From JABCPO02 sp052174015 (GTDB taxonomy: Bacteria; Bacillota; Clostridia; TANB77; CAG-508), in NCBI GenBank assembly GCA_052174015.1, contig JBQMXM010000013.1:1-22113 (forward strand): DNA of 22,113 nucleotides, read 5' to 3'. The position numbers and the translations under genes were made by a program. This document shows, piece after piece, positions 20,778 to 22,113 of the stretch. Within the stretch, counting starts at the first letter, position 1, and each line of letters starts with the position of its first letter. The notes beneath the pieces were generated by a model that saw nothing but the letters and a program-made list of their open reading frames with translations, did no database searches and was not told the DNA's origin.

Positions 20778-22052
20778 ATGGATATAATAAATATAATAGC
20801 AAAAAAAAGAGATGGCTTAGAACTAACAGAAGCAGAAATAGAATATTTTATATCAAAATATACTAATGAAGAAATAACTGATTATCAAGCAAGTGCACTA
20901 ATAATGGCAATATATATAAATGGAATGACAGATTTAGAAACATATTATATGACTAAAAGTATGATAAAGTCAGGGAAAACAGTTTCATTTGATATAGCTG
21001 AAACAGTTGTTGATAAACATTCAACAGGAGGTGTTGGAGATAAATTAACACTTATACTTATGCCAATAATTGTAGCATTTGGTTTTAAAGTAGGAAAAAT
21101 GAGTGGTAGAGGACTTGGAATAACAGGAGGAACAGCTGATAAATTAGAATCAATTCCTAATATAGATATAGAATTAAAAGAAGAAGAATTTAAAGAATTA
21201 GTAAGAAAATATGGATTTTCATTGATTACACAAAGTAGAGAAATAGCACCAGCAGATAAAAAAATATATGCATTAAGAGATACAATAGCTTGTACAGAAT
21301 CAATACCATTAATAGCTTCAAGTATTATGAGTAAAAAGAAAGCATCAGGAGCAGACACAATTTTATTAGATGTTACATATGGAAGTGGAGCATTTATGAA
21401 AACATATGATAGTGCAGAACGATTAAAACAAATGCTTGAAAGCCTAGGTGAAAAATTGAATATGAATGTTTTTAGTATCATAACATCTATGGAAACGCCA
21501 CTTGGATATTCAGTAGGGAATAGTTTAGAAATATTAGAAACATTAGAATTTTTAAGTGATATAGATAAAGCGAAAAATAATAGTAGAATATATGATATTG
21601 TAATAGAATATTTATCATTTTTATTAAAAGAAATTAATAAAGATGAAATTAGAAAAAAAGTTGATAAAATAATAGAAGAAAAAATAGCATATAATATATT
21701 TTTAGATATGGTAAAAAGACAAGGTGGAGATATAGAAAGATTTTTAAAATATGCAAATAAATATAATAATAAAGAGAATGCGATTGTATTAAAATCAGAC
21801 TTTGAAGGAAAAATAAAAAAGATAGATGCAATGCATATTGCAAAAGCGGCATTTATTGCAGGAAGTGGTAGACTTACAAAAATAGACAAAATAGATTACT
21901 TTGCAGGAATACAATTAAATAAATTAGAAGGAGAAGAAATACAAAAAGGAGATATATTAGCATATATTTATTTAGGTAAAAATAGTGAGAAAAAAGATAT
22001 ATCTAAAATCTTAGAAGAAGTAAAAGCAGCATATGAAATAATTAAAACATAA
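20778..22052 (+). CDS. pdp: Pyrimidine-nucleoside phosphorylase (thymidine phosphorylase family)
   Basis: Reversible phosphorolysis of thymidine, uridine or deoxyuridine to base and (deoxy)ribose-1-phosphate. The 424 residues, close to the 430-440 usual for the family, contain Lys80-His81-Ser-Thr-Gly-Gly-Val-Gly-Asp-Lys89 (phosphate and nucleoside site). The family signature Ser109-Gly-Arg-Gly-Leu-Gly-Ile-Thr-Gly-Gly-Thr-Ala-Asp-Lys-Leu-Glu124 follows, then Gln-Ser-Arg-Glu-Ile-Ala-Pro-Ala-Asp-Lys with the ribose/base-binding Arg and Lys. Whether it is thymidine-specific (deoA) or broad (pdp) cannot be settled by eye; the Firmicutes form is usually broad. AAGAGGA at 20768-20774 sets the start, 24 bases after tmk. 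Confidence 0.94.
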   Translation: MDIINIIAKKRDGLELTEAEIEYFISKYTNEEITDYQASALIMAIYINGMTDLETYYMTKSMIKSGKTVSFDIAETVVDKHSTGGVGDKLTLILMPIIVAFGFKVGKMSGRGLGITGGTADKLESIPNIDIELKEEEFKELVRKYGFSLITQSREIAPADKKIYALRDTIACTESIPLIASSIMSKKKASGADTILLDVTYGSGAFMKTYDSAERLKQMLESLGEKLNMNVFSIITSMETPLGYSVGNSLEILETLEFLSDIDKAKNNSRIYDIVIEYLSFLLKEINKDEIRKKVDKIIEEKIAYNIFLDMVKRQGGDIERFLKYANKYNNKENAIVLKSDFEGKIKKIDAMHIAKAAFIAGSGRLTKIDKIDYFAGIQLNKLEGEEIQKGDILAYIYLGKNSEKKDISKILEEVKAAYEIIKT

Positions 22053-22113
22053 TTTAATATTAAAAAGATTAAAAAAGTTCAAAAAAGTATTGCAAAAAAA
22101 AGAATAACATGGT

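Noticed and set aside
20945..21889. Reverse-strand reading frame of 314 codons
   Set aside because: It lies entirely inside pdp, whose + frame has the full catalytic signature. The reverse protein is Ser/Ile/Phe-rich without recognisable motifs, as expected for a shadow of AT-rich coding DNA.

Overview
The window looks like a chromosomal segment of a very AT-rich (by eye about a quarter G+C) Gram-positive bacterium of the Clostridia, probably an uncultured gut-type lineage. Indicators are strong AGGAGG-type ribosome binding sites, sigma-A promoters often with an extended TGn -10, near-exclusive AGA for Arg, YmdB, RecD2 and peptidase U32 proteins, and pilin-like proteins beginning with a Gly-Ile-Thr-Leu-Ile tract. 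All 18 recognisable protein genes lie on the + strand. None ends in TGA (13 TAA, 5 TAG, counting the repaired fic frame).

Layout: (1) 1-1542, a pilin-like surface protein with its own terminator. (2) 1613-3738, hisS-ymdB behind a consensus promoter. (3) 3751-4241, rpsO with its own promoter, a candidate S15-binding leader and a terminator. (4) 4311-9435, recD2, a U32 (TrhP-like) tRNA modification enzyme and a membrane-anchored family 5 solute-binding protein, closely spaced. (5) 9436-11744, recA and a ROK sugar kinase. (6) 11745-14432, an accessory stretch. It holds a perfect TTGACA-N17-TATAAT promoter, a GC-rich structured leader and an unrecognised 347-residue protein with its own terminator. 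Next comes a Fic AMP-transferase gene broken by one extra base, bracketed by 30-bp direct repeats (28/30 identical). (7) 14433-16256, thrS without its TGS domain. (8) 16257-16800, a gene-less stretch bounded by two terminators. It carries a strong promoter, a 16-bp perfect palindrome at the predicted transcription start and five AATCAAA repeats; it is a candidate orphan small-RNA or small-peptide unit. (9) 16819-17986, an MscS-type channel. (10) 18042-22052, a compact operon: SDR oxidoreductase, second pilin-like protein, rnhB, tmk and pyrimidine-nucleoside phosphorylase.

Most of the window is housekeeping: two aminoacyl-tRNA synthetases, S15, tRNA modification, RecA/RecD2/RNase HII genome maintenance and dTMP/thymidine metabolism. 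The best candidates for undescribed biology are the leader plus unknown gene at 11792-12985 and the orphan unit at 16268-16793. Fine-scale regulatory structures (S15 leader, palindromes, duplicated promoter region around fic) come next. No CRISPR array, tRNA, rRNA, transposase or T-box was seen.
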